From: Lepas anatifera
Lineage: Eukaryota; Arthropoda; Thecostraca; Lepadidae
Length of the DNA stretch: 64,000 nt
Assembly: GCA_034440635.1 (NCBI GenBank)
Contig: JAOTON010000333.1
Span: forward strand, 992,001-1,056,000
Direction: 5' to 3'
Position 1 is the stretch's first letter. Each line of letters starts with the position of its first letter. Of this stretch, positions 1 through 11,429 are shown one piece after another. A model generated the notes under the pieces. It saw nothing but the letters and a program-made list of their open reading frames with translations, was not told the DNA's origin and made no database searches. The translations under genes and the position numbers were made by a program.

Positions 1-598
1 TGACCTGAGGTCACGAAAGGTCAAAAGTGATCTTGCCGTATATCAAATGAAGCCAGTGACAAGACAAACACGATGGTGTTTGTTTCACCGCTCTAGCTCA
101 ATTAGGTCAAAGTTATTGTCAAAATACTGTTTTTGACCTCTGTGACCTTGGATGACCTTGGAAAAGTCAAAGGGCAAATATGACCCCTGGGATCCGTGAG
201 GGTGTCCAAAACGTTGTTCGGCAGTCTGAGCATTTGCAATCATTTTTGTGGCTTTTATATCATGAAATAGCTTTTCCCATGCTTTGTCAATGGGAGAGGT
301 CGCCTCGTGACCTGACCTCAGGGCACGAAATCGAAAAATCCCGGATATACACCTTGTAGACCCTGGAGGGTCATGTGTGGAAGTTTCAAATCGATCGACT
401 TTGAAATGTAGCTCTTACAGAGCTCTAAAGGTGAAGTGAGGTGACCTTGGTTGACCTCGTCTTGTGACCTGACCTTGGGTGACCCGGGGTAAAAATTTCA
501 GGATGATGGGAAATGATGCAGAGGTAGAGCCTCAACGCGGTGCTGGCCTCGTCGTTTTTCTGCTATCCCAAAAACCTTCATCTGCCCCCTGCGGTTAA
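1..598. mobile_element. TGACCT-rich repeat, probable 3' part of a TTAA-type element
   Basis: The stretch starts inside a repeat dense in TGACCT/AGGTCA hexamers and ends in a G/C-rich segment closing with TTAA at 595-598, as the clearer TTAA elements at 46.4, 48.8 and 59.5 kb do. No coding potential is visible. The left end lies outside the window. Membership in the TTAA family is inferred from internal motifs and the terminus. Confidence 0.45.
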
Positions 599-1160
599 TA
601 TTCACCTGAATTAAAGCCTAGCTGGTACAATAATTGCGGGTTATTTGTTTTAGGAAGCTACAACTTCTGATCGGTGGTACCTGTGAGGGGAAGGGGGGCT
701 AAGGCAAGCTAAGAAATATGCTATGTCTGATTTTGAGTGAGATTGGACTTTCATCCGAACAGGCGCAGCAAAATGTGTTTCAAGTTGTGTTCTTATCCAG
801 AGAAGCCACACAATGAGAAAATATCCCTATCATATATGGACCTTACTCTTTTACTGAAATTAATTAATATGTCACAGGGATGGCCGTTAATGATCGGAAA
901 ATAAAGTAACCTAGACTTGGACCAGAACCCCTGTGCGCTCTTGTGGTTCTGTATGCCGCTAAGCTTGAAGCAAGTGCTCGGAGACTGCAACTAGTTGCAA
1001 AACCAAGGAGACTGCAACCAATCGGTAGTTAACCCGGAGGAGAATGCAGCTCCGCTGGAAGCTACCACCACGGCGACCTTATGTGGGAAGCTAGCGCTGA
1101 GGAGACTGTCCGGGCGGTCTACCAGCATCTGCTAGTAGTGGGGTGTCTTCCGACTGAATA

Positions 1161-3162
1161 CACTGAAAAAATATTTGACCACCCATCACCCTCTGACCAG
1201 CTGTGCTACCACATTTTGACGTAAAACCGGCACTAAACGACATTGGAACTAACCAAACACGTCGTAATCTCGAACACCTGCGGCCGGTACGACGTTGAAA
1301 TGTCGTTCCAACTAGTGCAGGTGGTGGTAAATGATGACATCATGTCGTCTGGAGGTAGTTCAGCAGAACGACCCTGCTACCACCCCCTGATTTTGCAGCG
1401 TGGGTTTCACGCGGTGCGCGCCATCTTGAATTTGTGGCGTCCCTCGATCGGCCGCGGTGACACGTTTGAACCTTTTTTAGAGAAAGTGAAGTGAATTTGG
1501 TAGTTTGCTGGGCCTGAGGCAAGTGTGAACGACGATGCTTTTCTCAACACAGTCTTGTCTTCTATCGGCGGTGCCAGGAAACAGCTGATGCTGGGGATTT
1601 ACACGTCTAAAATCGGTATGTAGGCAATTGTAGTGCATTCAAATTCACACAAGACGTTCGAGACGGCAGTGCTTGTACGGACTAGGGTGGCTATTGCCAT
1701 TTGCATGTGCCATTACGATTGCCATTGTCATTGTCATTGTATTCTTGTTGCCTGGGGCCGGTCCACTGATCGCAACCAACAATATACCTGGCCACATTGG
1801 CGGATCCAGGAGCAACTTTTGGTGGGGCCAAACCAACGTCTTTTGGGGGGGCTAAATTGAGAAAAAATCGTGAAAACAGTATTTTTACAGAAAACGGCCA
1901 AGATTTGGTGTTTTGGAGGGGGCCAAAAGATGCTATTTTAGGCTTTGGTGGGGGCCCCGGCGCCATTTGGCCCCCTCCTCCCCCTTGGATCCGCCTGTGC
2001 CTGGCCAGTACGTCAGAGGAAAATGTGTTTTTGAAGCCCAACTAGTTTTCTCGCTCCATGCAGGCAGACCAAATCAGTGTAATGAGTCTCAAGGAATTTT
2101 TGTTCTCGATTGAAAACTTTGCTCTTCCAGTCTAGATAATGCTTAGCAAATAGGAAGATTTAGCAAAGCTGTGGCCAAAAGGTGGTACGGTCCGAGGCAA
2201 GGGGTGGTTAGGATGTCGTAGGAGGTAGAAAAACTGTGGTGTTCCCACCTGGGACTCGCAAAAATCATGCTCACATCTTAGTCACTCTACCTTCATCATC
2301 TGAAAAGACTCAAACACGTCATGTGACGGATATTAAACATGTCTGTGGTTGCACCGTGTGTATCGTCCGTGGTGTTGCACGTGGGACACAACATTATAAA
2401 AGGTAATAGGTGGTACAGCGCGGAGGAAGGGGTGGTCATGACGTCGTAGGTCGTGGGCAAGAGGTGATATCACGCGGAGCAAGAGGAGGTAATAAGGTAG
2501 TAAAAGGTAGTAGGCTGGTAGTCAAAGGTGGTCCAAAAGGTGGTAAAAGTACTGCGGTAGGGGTGGTACAGAGGTCGTAAACGCCAGATTACGACCTTAA
2601 AAGATCGGACAAATGGTTCCATCACCGCAGTACTAGTTCTTTACGAGCTTTAAGGTCGTAAGATATTCTTTCAGCGCATACCGATTTCAGAGATGTAAAT
2701 CTTCAGCATAAGCTGTTTCCTGGCACTGCCGACAGAAGATAAGACTGTGTTGAGAAAAGTAACGTCGCTCACACCTGCCTTAGGCCCGGTAAACTCCCAA
2801 ATTCACTTCACTTTCTCTAAAAATAGGGTTCACGCAGTCACGCGTATCACCGCGGCCGATCAAGGAGCACCACTGATTCAAGATGGCGTGCGCCGCGTGA
2901 AACCCACGCTCAAAATCAGGGGTGGTAGAACGGTCGTTTTGCTGAACTACCTCCAGATGACATGATGTGATCACTTACCACCATCTGCACTAGTTAACAC
3001 AACCTGCAACGACCTTTCAATGTAGTACCGGCCGCAGGTGTTCGAGATTACGACGTGTTTGGTTAGTTCCAATATCGTATAGTGCCGGTTTTACGACCTC
3101 AAAATGTGGTAGTACAGCTGGTCAGAGGGTGATGGGTGGTCAAATATTTTTTTTAAGTGAGC
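1161..3162. mobile_element. Non-autonomous element with long terminal inverted repeats (about 2.0 kb)
   Basis: Positions 1161-1622 reappear as reverse complement at 2672-3162, with many shared blocks such as the TATTTGACCACCCATCACC segment at both outer ends. Between the arms lie another repeat (1798-1999) and a G-rich stretch built from GGTGGTA, GTAGTA and GGTCGTA variants (about 2180-2580). No transposase is visible, so this is a fold-back or long-TIR type non-autonomous element. A clean target-site duplication is not obvious. Confidence 0.75.
1798..1999. mobile_element. Short GGATCC-ended repeat (GGCGGATCCAGG...CTTGGATCCGCC)
   Basis: A ~200 bp unit begins with GGCGGATCCAGGAGC and ends with CTTGGATCCGCCTGTGCC, making short imperfect inverted ends around a G-rich core. 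Related units or ends occur near 6623-6754, 17225-17300, 25180-25265, 25329-25613 and 55490-55560. It is a MITE-like dispersed repeat with no ORF of its own. Confidence 0.6.
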
Positions 3163-3164
3163 CC

Positions 3165-3860
3165 CTGTATGCAGCTGTGATTTAAAAAAATCTTACGACC
3201 AAAGGGCTTCTTTATATCATTGCTGTAATCATCTCTTTATTGTTCATCAGTGCCTCCGTTCAGCACAGTAAAATAATGTTTACACCTAGGGCCCTGCAAG
3301 ACTCATATAAGGAGGTTTCAGCTTTTGTGTTCGTCAACTGAGACCCACTTCACCGAATTGGTTTGTCGAATGGGGCCTCTGCTCACCGCGGGGGGACCCA
3401 TTAGCTTTTCGGTTGGGCCATCCCAGAAAGGGCCCTGATGTTAGGGCTCCCTATCACCTTAACTGAAGGGCCATTAGATAAGAAACATCTCTTGAGTGGA
3501 GGATTTCATTCATTTTAAACCCTGTTAAGTTTTTAGCAAGTTTTCCAACACTGAATACTGTCAACTGGGGCCCACGTGTTGATTTGATTTGTCGAAAGAT
3601 GGATCTGCCCACTATCTGGTGCCACAAAATCCCTGGTTGGGGAGCCCAACAACCACATAATAGCCTCAGCGGATGACGTGCCCTAAAACCTCCCCCACCC
3701 ACAAGTGCCCTGTACTAGAAATTTTCATCTACGGCCTTTTACATAGATTGCTGACCGCGGACCCACGCGGCAGATCAGGAACATGTGATGGGAATGTAAC
3801 ATGTAGTCGTAGCTAGGAGCAAAACCAGAGAGCAGTTGCAGTGTTCCATAAAAGAGGCGA
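3165..3860. other. Non-coding stretch with a diverged ~220 bp internal duplication
   Basis: I see no gene here. A segment near 3335 (GTCAACTGAGACCCAC) recurs in diverged form near 3557 (GTCAACTGGGGCCCAC), and both are followed by similar TTTGTCGAA and GGTTGGG blocks, suggesting an old tandem duplication or repeat. Confidence 0.35.
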
Positions 3861-3869
3861 AATCAGTCG

Positions 3870-4130
3870 ACTCACCTTCCCTTCTTTGACGTCGCGTCCT
3901 TTCCTGCAACTTTCACCTCCTGCCTCAGTAGCACCCCCAGCATGGTGCAGCCTGCGCGTCACCCCGGAACACCGCTGCTGCCTGCCACTGCACTCGCCGT
4001 CGCAATGGGCCCGGGCACGGCGGCGCCGCGCCGGAGAAGGGTCGATGACCCATCTCGGCGCATGACCGTCTGCTGGCGAAGGCCCGGGGGCGGTCCCCGG
4101 TGCTTGAGTATGCACCAAGACGCCGATTGA
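3870..4130. other. GC/CpG-rich block, function unknown
   Basis: This stretch is much richer in G+C and CpG than its AT-rich surroundings. Several frames stay open for 60-120 codons on both strands, as expected of GC-rich DNA with few stops. No frame gives a recognisable domain and I see no convincing splice signals. It could be an exon, a CpG island or a repeat. Confidence 0.3.
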
Positions 4131-4877
4131 GAGGTGGGTTGAAGAAAATGGGTGAAATGGGGTAGTGAATGACAAGTGCACACGCAGCCTTGTATCTCAC
4201 ATAGTTTTAGAGGGAAATTGTGGCGTGAGTGCAACAATACAATTTTCCTTCCTTTTGGTCAGGCTTAATATTCAGGGGCTTCTCTCCAATGCATACAAGA
4301 AGGGCGACAAAAACAGCTCCAGGTGAACTGTAGGTATATAAAGGATACGGAATGTAAAGGACGTTCATGAAGGATCTTCACGATAATGAATGGTTATCAG
4401 GGCACATTATTTCGATATCGTAAATGCGACTTTTTGCATGTATTTAATGTTTACAAGTTTAAATCACCTTTATTTCGCCAGTGCACGCTGGTTCTCAGCA
4501 AATGTTTCTTTGTTTTGTCAGTGGCACACTAGTCTGGTCCCTTACATACTTTTTGTAGGAATGGTGCTGCACAAGCTTATCCTTGCTTCATTTTCTAAAC
4601 CTGTACGCGAGCAAACATTTGAAATGTTTCATGCACATTTGGAGGTCATTACGAGTAATATTTGACTATCCTATCGCAAATGACATTCTCAGCACTCAGC
4701 ACAGAAACTGCGCTGAAATGATTTGTCTGGATTTAGGGAATCACCTTAATTTTTGGCGTAATTTCCCGCCTTCAGACGCGAGGTGGCATGGTTTCCACGT
4801 CGAAATTGTTATCTGAAGTAGAACTATCCTTCCGATAAATACCGTGTAAGAATGATAAAATCTAAAAAGTGTCAGTT

Positions 4878-5012
4878 GCCGAGCCGATAGTTCAGTTGGC
4901 AGAGCGTTGGGCTCCGGGCCGCTCAAAACGGTGCCGTGGCAGTGCACCGGTGGAAGCTTGAGATCGAATCTCCTGAGACGCTCCGGCACTCAATATGTAC
5001 CCGACGTGGGTA
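4878..5012 (+). mobile_element. tRNA-derived SINE, head and start of body
   Basis: The unit has a Pol III A-box-like TAGTTCAGTTGGCAGAGCG and a degenerate B box (GAGATCGAATCTC), followed by GAGACGCTCCGGCACTCAATA and the body start ACCCGACGTGGGTATG. The A-to-B distance is too long and the cloverleaf too poor for a working tRNA. The same head occurs at 35719 and 62441 and the same body at 8012, 35527, 39899 and 62129. Confidence 0.75.
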
Positions 5013-5959
5013 TGTGTGCGGATAGTTTATTTCGTAAATCATCAAAGATATTTACTATTCAACATACGCGATCGGCACAAAAGACCTGCAAGGGTCTTAA
5101 TCGTGCGGCCTATCGCTTGGTTTAAGTTATAGGATATCTCCACCACCAACCAAGACGGGCTCTCACCATTCACGCCATGTCACACAGCACTTTGGAAAAA
5201 TCAACTAAATTACTCAGCGCCTGTTTACATTTCACATTCATTATTTACTCAATGCGTCCCCCATACCGTGTGCACTCCACATTGTACGCCTCTCTTATTC
5301 AGCTCAGAAATTAAAGCGCTTGGTTTGTATGAGGAAACTTTGAAATGAGTTGGCAATGAGAATTTGCAAGCTTTCATCTGTGATGTTTCCAAATTCAGAA
5401 TGGTTATCACTTCTTGTATTGCCAAATTCCTGAATCTGTCTTGAGTCGTAATCAAATTTCATAAGCATCTCTATGCTCGGAAAAATATGGACATTCATAA
5501 ACAAAGTACCTCACATCCTACTTTGGATGACCACTTGAACGTGCTGGATTGCACAATGGGTTATGTTTGAAAAGTTTCTGCCGCCGGACTTCAACTCAGA
5601 CGTTTTAAATCTCCTGTCGTATCTTTTTAAGCATACTTGTATGTGTATGTACGAATAAATGTCATGGCTACATATGTGCGTTAACCCTTTTTCCAACAGG
5701 GGGGGAAGATTTTGCCCACCCCTCAGGTTTTTTCATAGTATCTCCAAAACGGTTTGAGATAGGCTCATGAAATTTGTGACTTTTCCTACAACTAGATAGC
5801 GCATGTTCCCTGAAAATTTTAAAAATATATGTGTGCCAGAGGCGGAGCTATGGTTCGCTAATTTGGGTTTTTTATCCAGAAGCCGAGCATTGTCGCCTGC
5901 GTTGCGTTTGTCCTACAATAAAACTGTCTGTTGCGAATTGGCGGCAGTTTCAATGTTTT

Positions 5960-6610
5960 AATGTTATAACTGAGATTTAGGATGACAGGTTATGCATGTT
6001 TTGATATAATTTTGGCCATAAGCAGTTCCAGAAGCTCAGAATGGAGGGTTTACAATGTTACCCATCCGAACTCTTCCAAAGTAAAAAGATTGCGTACAAA
6101 ATGTTCGGCAAGGGTAAACATAGTCATGCATTGATCTCATATGTGTATTATATGACGATAAGAAGCCTTAGGCGTGCTCAGGTACGCTAATTAGGGGTTT
6201 TCACTCGCACTCAAGTTCATTTTAGTATTGTGTGTGCATTGAATGGGACAAATCATTGTAACTATGCATTTAGTTCTGACACTAAATGGTATTTGGAATG
6301 ACACTTGATGTGTATTTCAATATATTTTTGGCCATGGGCTGTTCCAGGAGCTCAAATGGGGGTATATAATATTATCCATATTATCCATTCAAACTTCTAA
6401 AGTGAATAAACTGCCTACAGAATGGATGGGAGGGGTAAAAATAAGGATGTATTGATCCCATCCGTGTATTATACGATAGAAGGATATCATAGGCGTGCTC
6501 AGGTACCGTGATTAAGGGGTTTGCTAACTTTCAGGTGTATTTTAGTGTTGTGTCTGCATCGAATGGGGCAAAGCATCGTAGATATGCATTTAGTCCTAAC
6601 ACCAAATGGG
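5960..6610. repeat. Two tandem copies of a ~319 bp unit
   Basis: Blocks near 6172 (AGGCGTGCTCAGGTAC), 6232 (GTGTGCATTGAATGGG) and the upstream TTTTGGCCATAAGCAG segment recur about 319 bp later with moderate divergence (6491, 6551 and near 6325). No coding potential is visible. It is either an old local tandem duplication or a repeat of unknown family. Confidence 0.65.
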
Positions 6611-6622
6611 CACAATTCATCC

Positions 6623-6754
6623 ATTGGCGGATCCAGGAGCGTTCCCCGGGTCGGACAGGGGTGGATAAAGGCAGGTTAATCTGAAAAGTAGTCATACCTG
6701 AAAGGCGGGTTAATTTGCGTCTTACCCCAATATTTGCCTCCCTGAATCCGCATG
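6623..6754. mobile_element. Short GGATCC-ended repeat copy
   Basis: It begins TTGGCGGATCCAGGAGCG and ends near CTGAATCCGCATGTGCC, matching the ends of the unit at 1798-1999. The core differs in sequence and length. It is a degenerate member of the same MITE-like family. Confidence 0.5.
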
Positions 6755-7226
6755 TGCCATGTTTTCGGCATTTGAGCGCTTTGTCTGACATCAGAGATAT
6801 CGCATTGTACCTGACGTGTGCGTTTCTGCAAAAAATTCATATAATTCCTCCCCAAATTTCTGGCCCTAGAACCGCCCTTGAATTTTGCCTGAATTTCGCC
6901 TAAATGAGAAATGTGACTATTTCCAAGCAATTTCCTGTCAATCCATACTAGTTTCGTGAAAATCAAGCCTAAGAGACAATAGCTACGGCTTATATAAGAA
7001 AGCAGAAAATTTGTATATTTTGAACCCCTTCCCTCAATTTTCAAAATTTCAAAATTTTCTTTTTTCTTCAAAATGGAGTTCGGCGCGAGAGGAATCGATT
7101 ACAGTTTATTTTTTTAATCGACTTGGTAGATTTCTAGATCTCAGGGGGTGGAATCTGCCCCCCCCTGTTGGAAATAGGGGTAGCCTGGAGCCCGTTGGAA
7201 ATAGCGTTAAGCTGGTTCAGTCCCAT

Positions 7227-7965
7227 TCAAAACCTTAAGATAAATATGTTTCCAATTGTTGTGCCCCGAAAATAATAATTAGGGAGTTTTGCAACACCGA
7301 ATTTTTCTGTGATATGTTTGAAATTGCTTGTGTTCTGAATGTTCCTTATGCTTTCTGGTAGGTTGCTCCAGCTTTTTACGGAATCTGGAAAAATTAGCGT
7401 TGAAAGGAGGGGATTATGGACTTTGGCATAGTCAATGTTCTTGCATTTCGTAATAGTTTGCACGTTATATTATGTCTAGGTTCTGTAATGAGGGATGTAA
7501 TATAGGGTAGGTCAACAATGGCCAGAATACAATATTTTGTGGAAAATGAGTTTGTGAATATTTCTACGCGCTTTTAATGTCTCAAGTCCTAACTCAGCGC
7601 TTAGGTTTCCGGATGGGGTTTTAAACAGTGCTCCACCTATTAGCTTAGCTGTCCTGTTTGCAATCTTTCGAGCTGAATTGAGTTGGATAAGGTAATATGG
7701 TCGTCATAAACAGCATCTGCATAATGGAACAGAGGTCGGGTGTAAATTTTGTGCAGTTAAGCAAAAATATGTTTGGAGACATGCTGTTCAATAAAATAAA
7801 TTGGACTGAGTGATTTAAACGTTTTTTTAAGTGTGAAATTTACATCTTCATGGAATCTAAGGTCGGTTAAAAACGTCAATCCTAAATGTTTGTCAGTTTT
7901 GATGCTGGGTATTACGCTCTTTGAAATTTCCAGCTTTAAATATATATTTTTGGAGACGCATTTGT
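7227..7965 (-). pseudogene. Degenerate non-LTR retrotransposon reverse transcriptase, C-terminal part
   Basis: Read on the minus strand in successive frames, this gives the region after the RT catalytic core: a KTDKHLGLTF block, then LHKIYTRPLFHYADAVYDDH (thumb region), an LGLETLKARR segment, and VKSWSNLPESI before the stop. This order (HLG, YxxxVYD, LGxxxLxxRR, WNNLPxxI) is typical of Jockey/CR1-like LINE proteins. Stops and frame changes interrupt it, and the catalytic core and endonuclease are absent, so it is a dead 5'-truncated copy. Confidence 0.7.
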
Positions 7966-8011
7966 AAATGTCGGTTGTATCGCTTTAGAAGCATCTCGAA
8001 GCACGTCGAAG

Positions 8012-8085
8012 CAAGTCGACTGGCAACTGATCGGTGAGAGTGACCTGAACGGGACTGCCGTCCGTGTTTTATGTGTGACGCTAAA
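8012..8085 (+). mobile_element. SINE body fragment
   Basis: The segment GACTGGCAACTGATCGGTGAG followed by a GTGACCTGAACGGGACTGCCGTCC-like block and a GACGCTAAACTTTG end matches the middle of the SINE bodies at 39899 and 62129. The tRNA head and 3' end are missing. A TTAA element starts about 45 bp further on. Confidence 0.6.
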
Positions 8086-8131
8086 CTTTGAATTCCAAAT
8101 AATCAAATAAACCTGGGGTGGGGGAGCTCTT

Positions 8132-9021
8132 TTAACTAGTAGGTTGACGATTGACTAGCCCCATTGACCTTTCTTTGCCTGGGGTACCGATCGGACCCCT
8201 CGGTTTTTCGCGAATGATTCCGAGCCGATTCAAAAGAGAGGTGCGTCACTTGGCATACCTATGGGGTGATCAATTTGATAACTTAGGACCAGTAACCGAC
8301 ATCAGCTCAGGTCAGGTCAACGAATTGTGACGTCATTTCCAAGCGCATGTAAGGGGATTCAGGTCTTCTAAAATGAGACTCACAAAACTAAAGTGTAACT
8401 TGGCTTCTAGATGCGCTATATCATGTTTCGATCATTATCATGTAAACATCATTCGAAAACCTCTTGAAAGGAAAAAATGTTATGCTGCCATTTATTTTGA
8501 GGTCAGCTAAATAACAAGGTCACCAGAGGTCACTAACGGTCACATATTTTGAAATTGTTTGTGTATCGCACGATAAAACACGCTGCAATTAATTTGGCAT
8601 CATTGTGACGAGTATCACCCAGGGATTCGAATGATGTGCAATATGACCCGGGAAGTTCAGTATTTCACCCTGGCCTGAGGTCAAGGTCATGATTTGAGCT
8701 TTCAAGGTCATGATGCATATCATTCGAATCCTTATGGTAATGCCAACACATTGATGCAAGTATCTTTGTTCTAGGCCTAATGATTCACGAGTTATAAAGG
8801 TTTTCTTAAAAGGGTCAAAATTTAACCCATTTTTACCCCTTGTGATGTAACGGATCAACGGATATGGTTCAAACTGGGTTTGAGAGTAGCAGCCGGTAAG
8901 GTGCTTCTAGTACCGTTTTAATTTGTCCTCTATTAATTTTGGTTCCCGAGAGCGTAATGTGGTCTGATTGGACCCCCATGCGATGGTGGGTGCAAAATGA
9001 GCCCGGGCGGTGCGGGGTTAA
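8132..9021 (+). mobile_element. TTAA-flanked non-autonomous DNA element, diverged copy
   Basis: TTAA at 8132-8135 is followed by a CGGTTTTTCGC...GAGGTGCGTCACTTGGCATACC region that parallels the 5' part of the elements at 46.4 and 48.8 kb. The interior is rich in AGGTCA/TGACCT, and the right end closes with a G-rich block and TTAA at 9018-9021. No transposase ORF is present. Boundaries are inferred from similarity to better preserved copies. Confidence 0.5.
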
Positions 9022-9088
9022 TATTTCCATTTCACCAGCCGCGACTTTTCGCTACACAACTGCGCTTTGTTAGAATTCGTATCACCGT

Positions 9089-9165
9089 TTTATTTCATAC
9101 CTAGTTTATTCTGGCCTTGCAATGTAACATACACTAATCACTAAAATATTACATATCCATTTATT
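9089..9165 (-). terminator. Candidate polyadenylation signals of the POMGNT1-like gene
   Basis: Three AATAAA hexamers on the minus strand (9160-9165, 9104-9109 and 9089-9094) lie about 270-350 bp downstream of the stop codon at 9438. Their position suits the 3' UTR end of the gene, but in AT-rich DNA such hexamers also arise by chance. Confidence 0.4.
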
Positions 9166-9437
9166 GCTTCATCTCTGACTCACCCTTGCATGTGCAGAAT
9201 CATTCATCCCTCCTTGATCTTGATCATCATCTTTGCACACCGTGGATTAATTTCAAAACACGCCTTATCTGCACGTTAGGAAGTGGTGTGATAACAATGA
9301 TGTTGGCTAAATCAAACAGCATAAGGAGGTCAGGAAATTCTGTCGTATTCTCATAGCCAATATGAAGCATCCAGTTATTTTCGGCCCACGGACAGTTCTT
9401 CACAGGAACATCTGGTAACAGTTACGTGAATTGCCAA

Positions 9438-9864
9438 CTACCGGGCAACCGCCTTGACCGGGCTTGCAGCAGATAATGGCTGTACGCTATCTCCATTCAC
9501 GGGGCTGAAGGGCGCTGCGGCGGGGCTGGGAGCCGCTGCGGAGGGACTGGCAGTCGCTGCGGAGGGACTGGGAGTCGCTGCGGAGGGACTGGGAGCCGCT
9601 GCGGAGGGGCTGGGCGCTGCGGGTTGCGGCAGCGCAGGCTGCTGCTGCTCCGGCGGAGCTGCGCTGGAGCTGCTGCTTGGCGGCGGGCTGGCAGCTGCAG
9701 CTGCTGGCGGACTGGAAGCTGCAGCGCTGCTTCTCGGAGTCGATGAAGTGAGGAGATGAGGTGCTTGGTATGGCACCACGTCGGCTGGCTTGAAAGATCT
9801 GCGGTAGCACGATAGAAAATCAGTTTCTGCGTCGGCTTTCTCCATCGCAGCTTCGTGCTGGTGC
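9438..9864 (-). CDS. POMGNT1: POMGNT1-like exon 14: C-terminal Ala/Ser/Pro-rich tail and stop
   Basis: The acceptor CTTTAG precedes a one-base codon completion that joins exon 13 in phase. The exon encodes 142 residues: a short non-repetitive part ([19 protein letters not shown]) that matches in position the C-terminal stretch after the catalytic fold, then about 100 residues of Ala, Ser and Pro with a Gln run. A 21-bp tandem repeat (about 9526-9612) encodes a seven-residue PSPSAAA/T unit. Vertebrate POMGNT1 also has a Pro-rich end, but a much shorter one. Confidence 0.75.
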
Positions 9865-11283
9865 CTAAAGCTTTACAAAGCGTTCTGGACGCGCACACGT
9901 GAATATTGGACAGATACAAGTAAATCCGACAGGGAGAGCTTGGTGACTTGTATCCCGAACCCTAGGGAACTTTTTACTCAATTATGATCCTCGCGACACG
10001 TATTTCTCGGCAATTCTGGCCTTGAATCCATGCAAAGATAGTCGAACTGGGAGGGATTTCAGATCCCTGTCTTGCAATTTATTAGATAGTCTGAAATGTC
10101 GTCAATGCGGTAGCCTGACGTCAAGGCCTCCGAATAAGGCCTGTGAAGGCCGCTGAAATCCGCGCTTACGAACCAAATAGTCCCGTGGGTAGACTCACGA
10201 GTATTGGGAGAAAGGCACGCCGACGAGGATGATGTGGTAGTGGAAGCCCTTCTTGTTGGTGAGCCAGAACCGCCACAGCCCCCTGTGGTGGCCGTCGGTG
10301 GTGTGCGGCCACAATCCCCAGCACTGCCATCAGCCACGGGGACTGTTAGCGTTGGCACTGATTAGACACTCGGTTCGTTCCTTATCTACCGACAGAACCG
10401 CCACATTCCCCTGTGGTGACCGTCGGTGGTGTGCGGCCACAATCCCCAGCACTGCCATCAACCACGGGGACTGTTAGCGTTGGCACTGATTAGGCACTCG
10501 GTTCGTTCCTTACCTACTGACCAGTGCTAGTTTTTTATCTGGTGGATGTCGGTCAGTAGAGTAAATCACTAAACATAAAAGGACCTTCGGGTGCCCAAAA
10601 ACAGGTGACAGTGTTGATATATTGGTAGAACCCCTACTCTGTGGCCCCTTCCCTAGAACCCAAACTGTGGGTCTTTGGTAAAAAGAAGACCACAGCTATA
10701 CGTTGGGCGCAGCTTTCCTCTTCGGGAGGTCTGTCATTCAACTTAACAATTCTCTCCACTAAAAATTTGATCAAGGGTGACCATTATCATATTTTACATG
10801 CCAGACGCTGACTTGGGGTATATAGGCATATATAGTATACCCTGACTTTGTGTTCAAATAAAATCCCCTTACGTTGGTAGGTTTTGGAGTGCTGAGGCAA
10901 AGAGTATGATTATAAGTTGGTAAGGTGTTTACTGGCCTGTCTCCTCGAATCCTGGATGTAAAATACACTTACGTATTTTGTCACCTTGTCAACTTAAGAT
11001 CACCTTACCTTTGCAAGTGTCGACCACGTTGTCAAATCTTTGACGTTTTCCAGCTTGAAATATATAATCTCTGTCTTGTTCTGCAAGCCGCCAAGAAAAG
11101 TTTGTTAGCTGCATTTTCCATTCCTGGTCGCAGCGAGGCTACATATGTCATTGAAAATAAAACATTTCTTATTGTTACAATATTTGATGAAAATGTCATG
11201 CATTTCGCTGCCATTCATAAAAAGGTAGCAAAATGCATGACAGCTCAATACAATATGGTAACAATAAGAAATTCTTATTGTCT

Positions 11284-11325
<42 letters not shown>

Positions 11326-11340
11326 CACATATCCATGTCG

Positions 11341-11429
<89 letters not shown>

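Noticed and set aside
4878..4990. Functional tRNA gene suggested by A-box and B-box motifs (also at 35719 and 62441)
   Set aside because: The A-to-B spacing is too long, no cloverleaf forms, and the unit is joined to a repeated SINE body at several loci.
9454..9759. 101-codon Ala/Gly-rich plus-strand protein
   Set aside because: It is the antisense shadow of exon 14 of the POMGNT1-like gene and of its 21-bp repeat.
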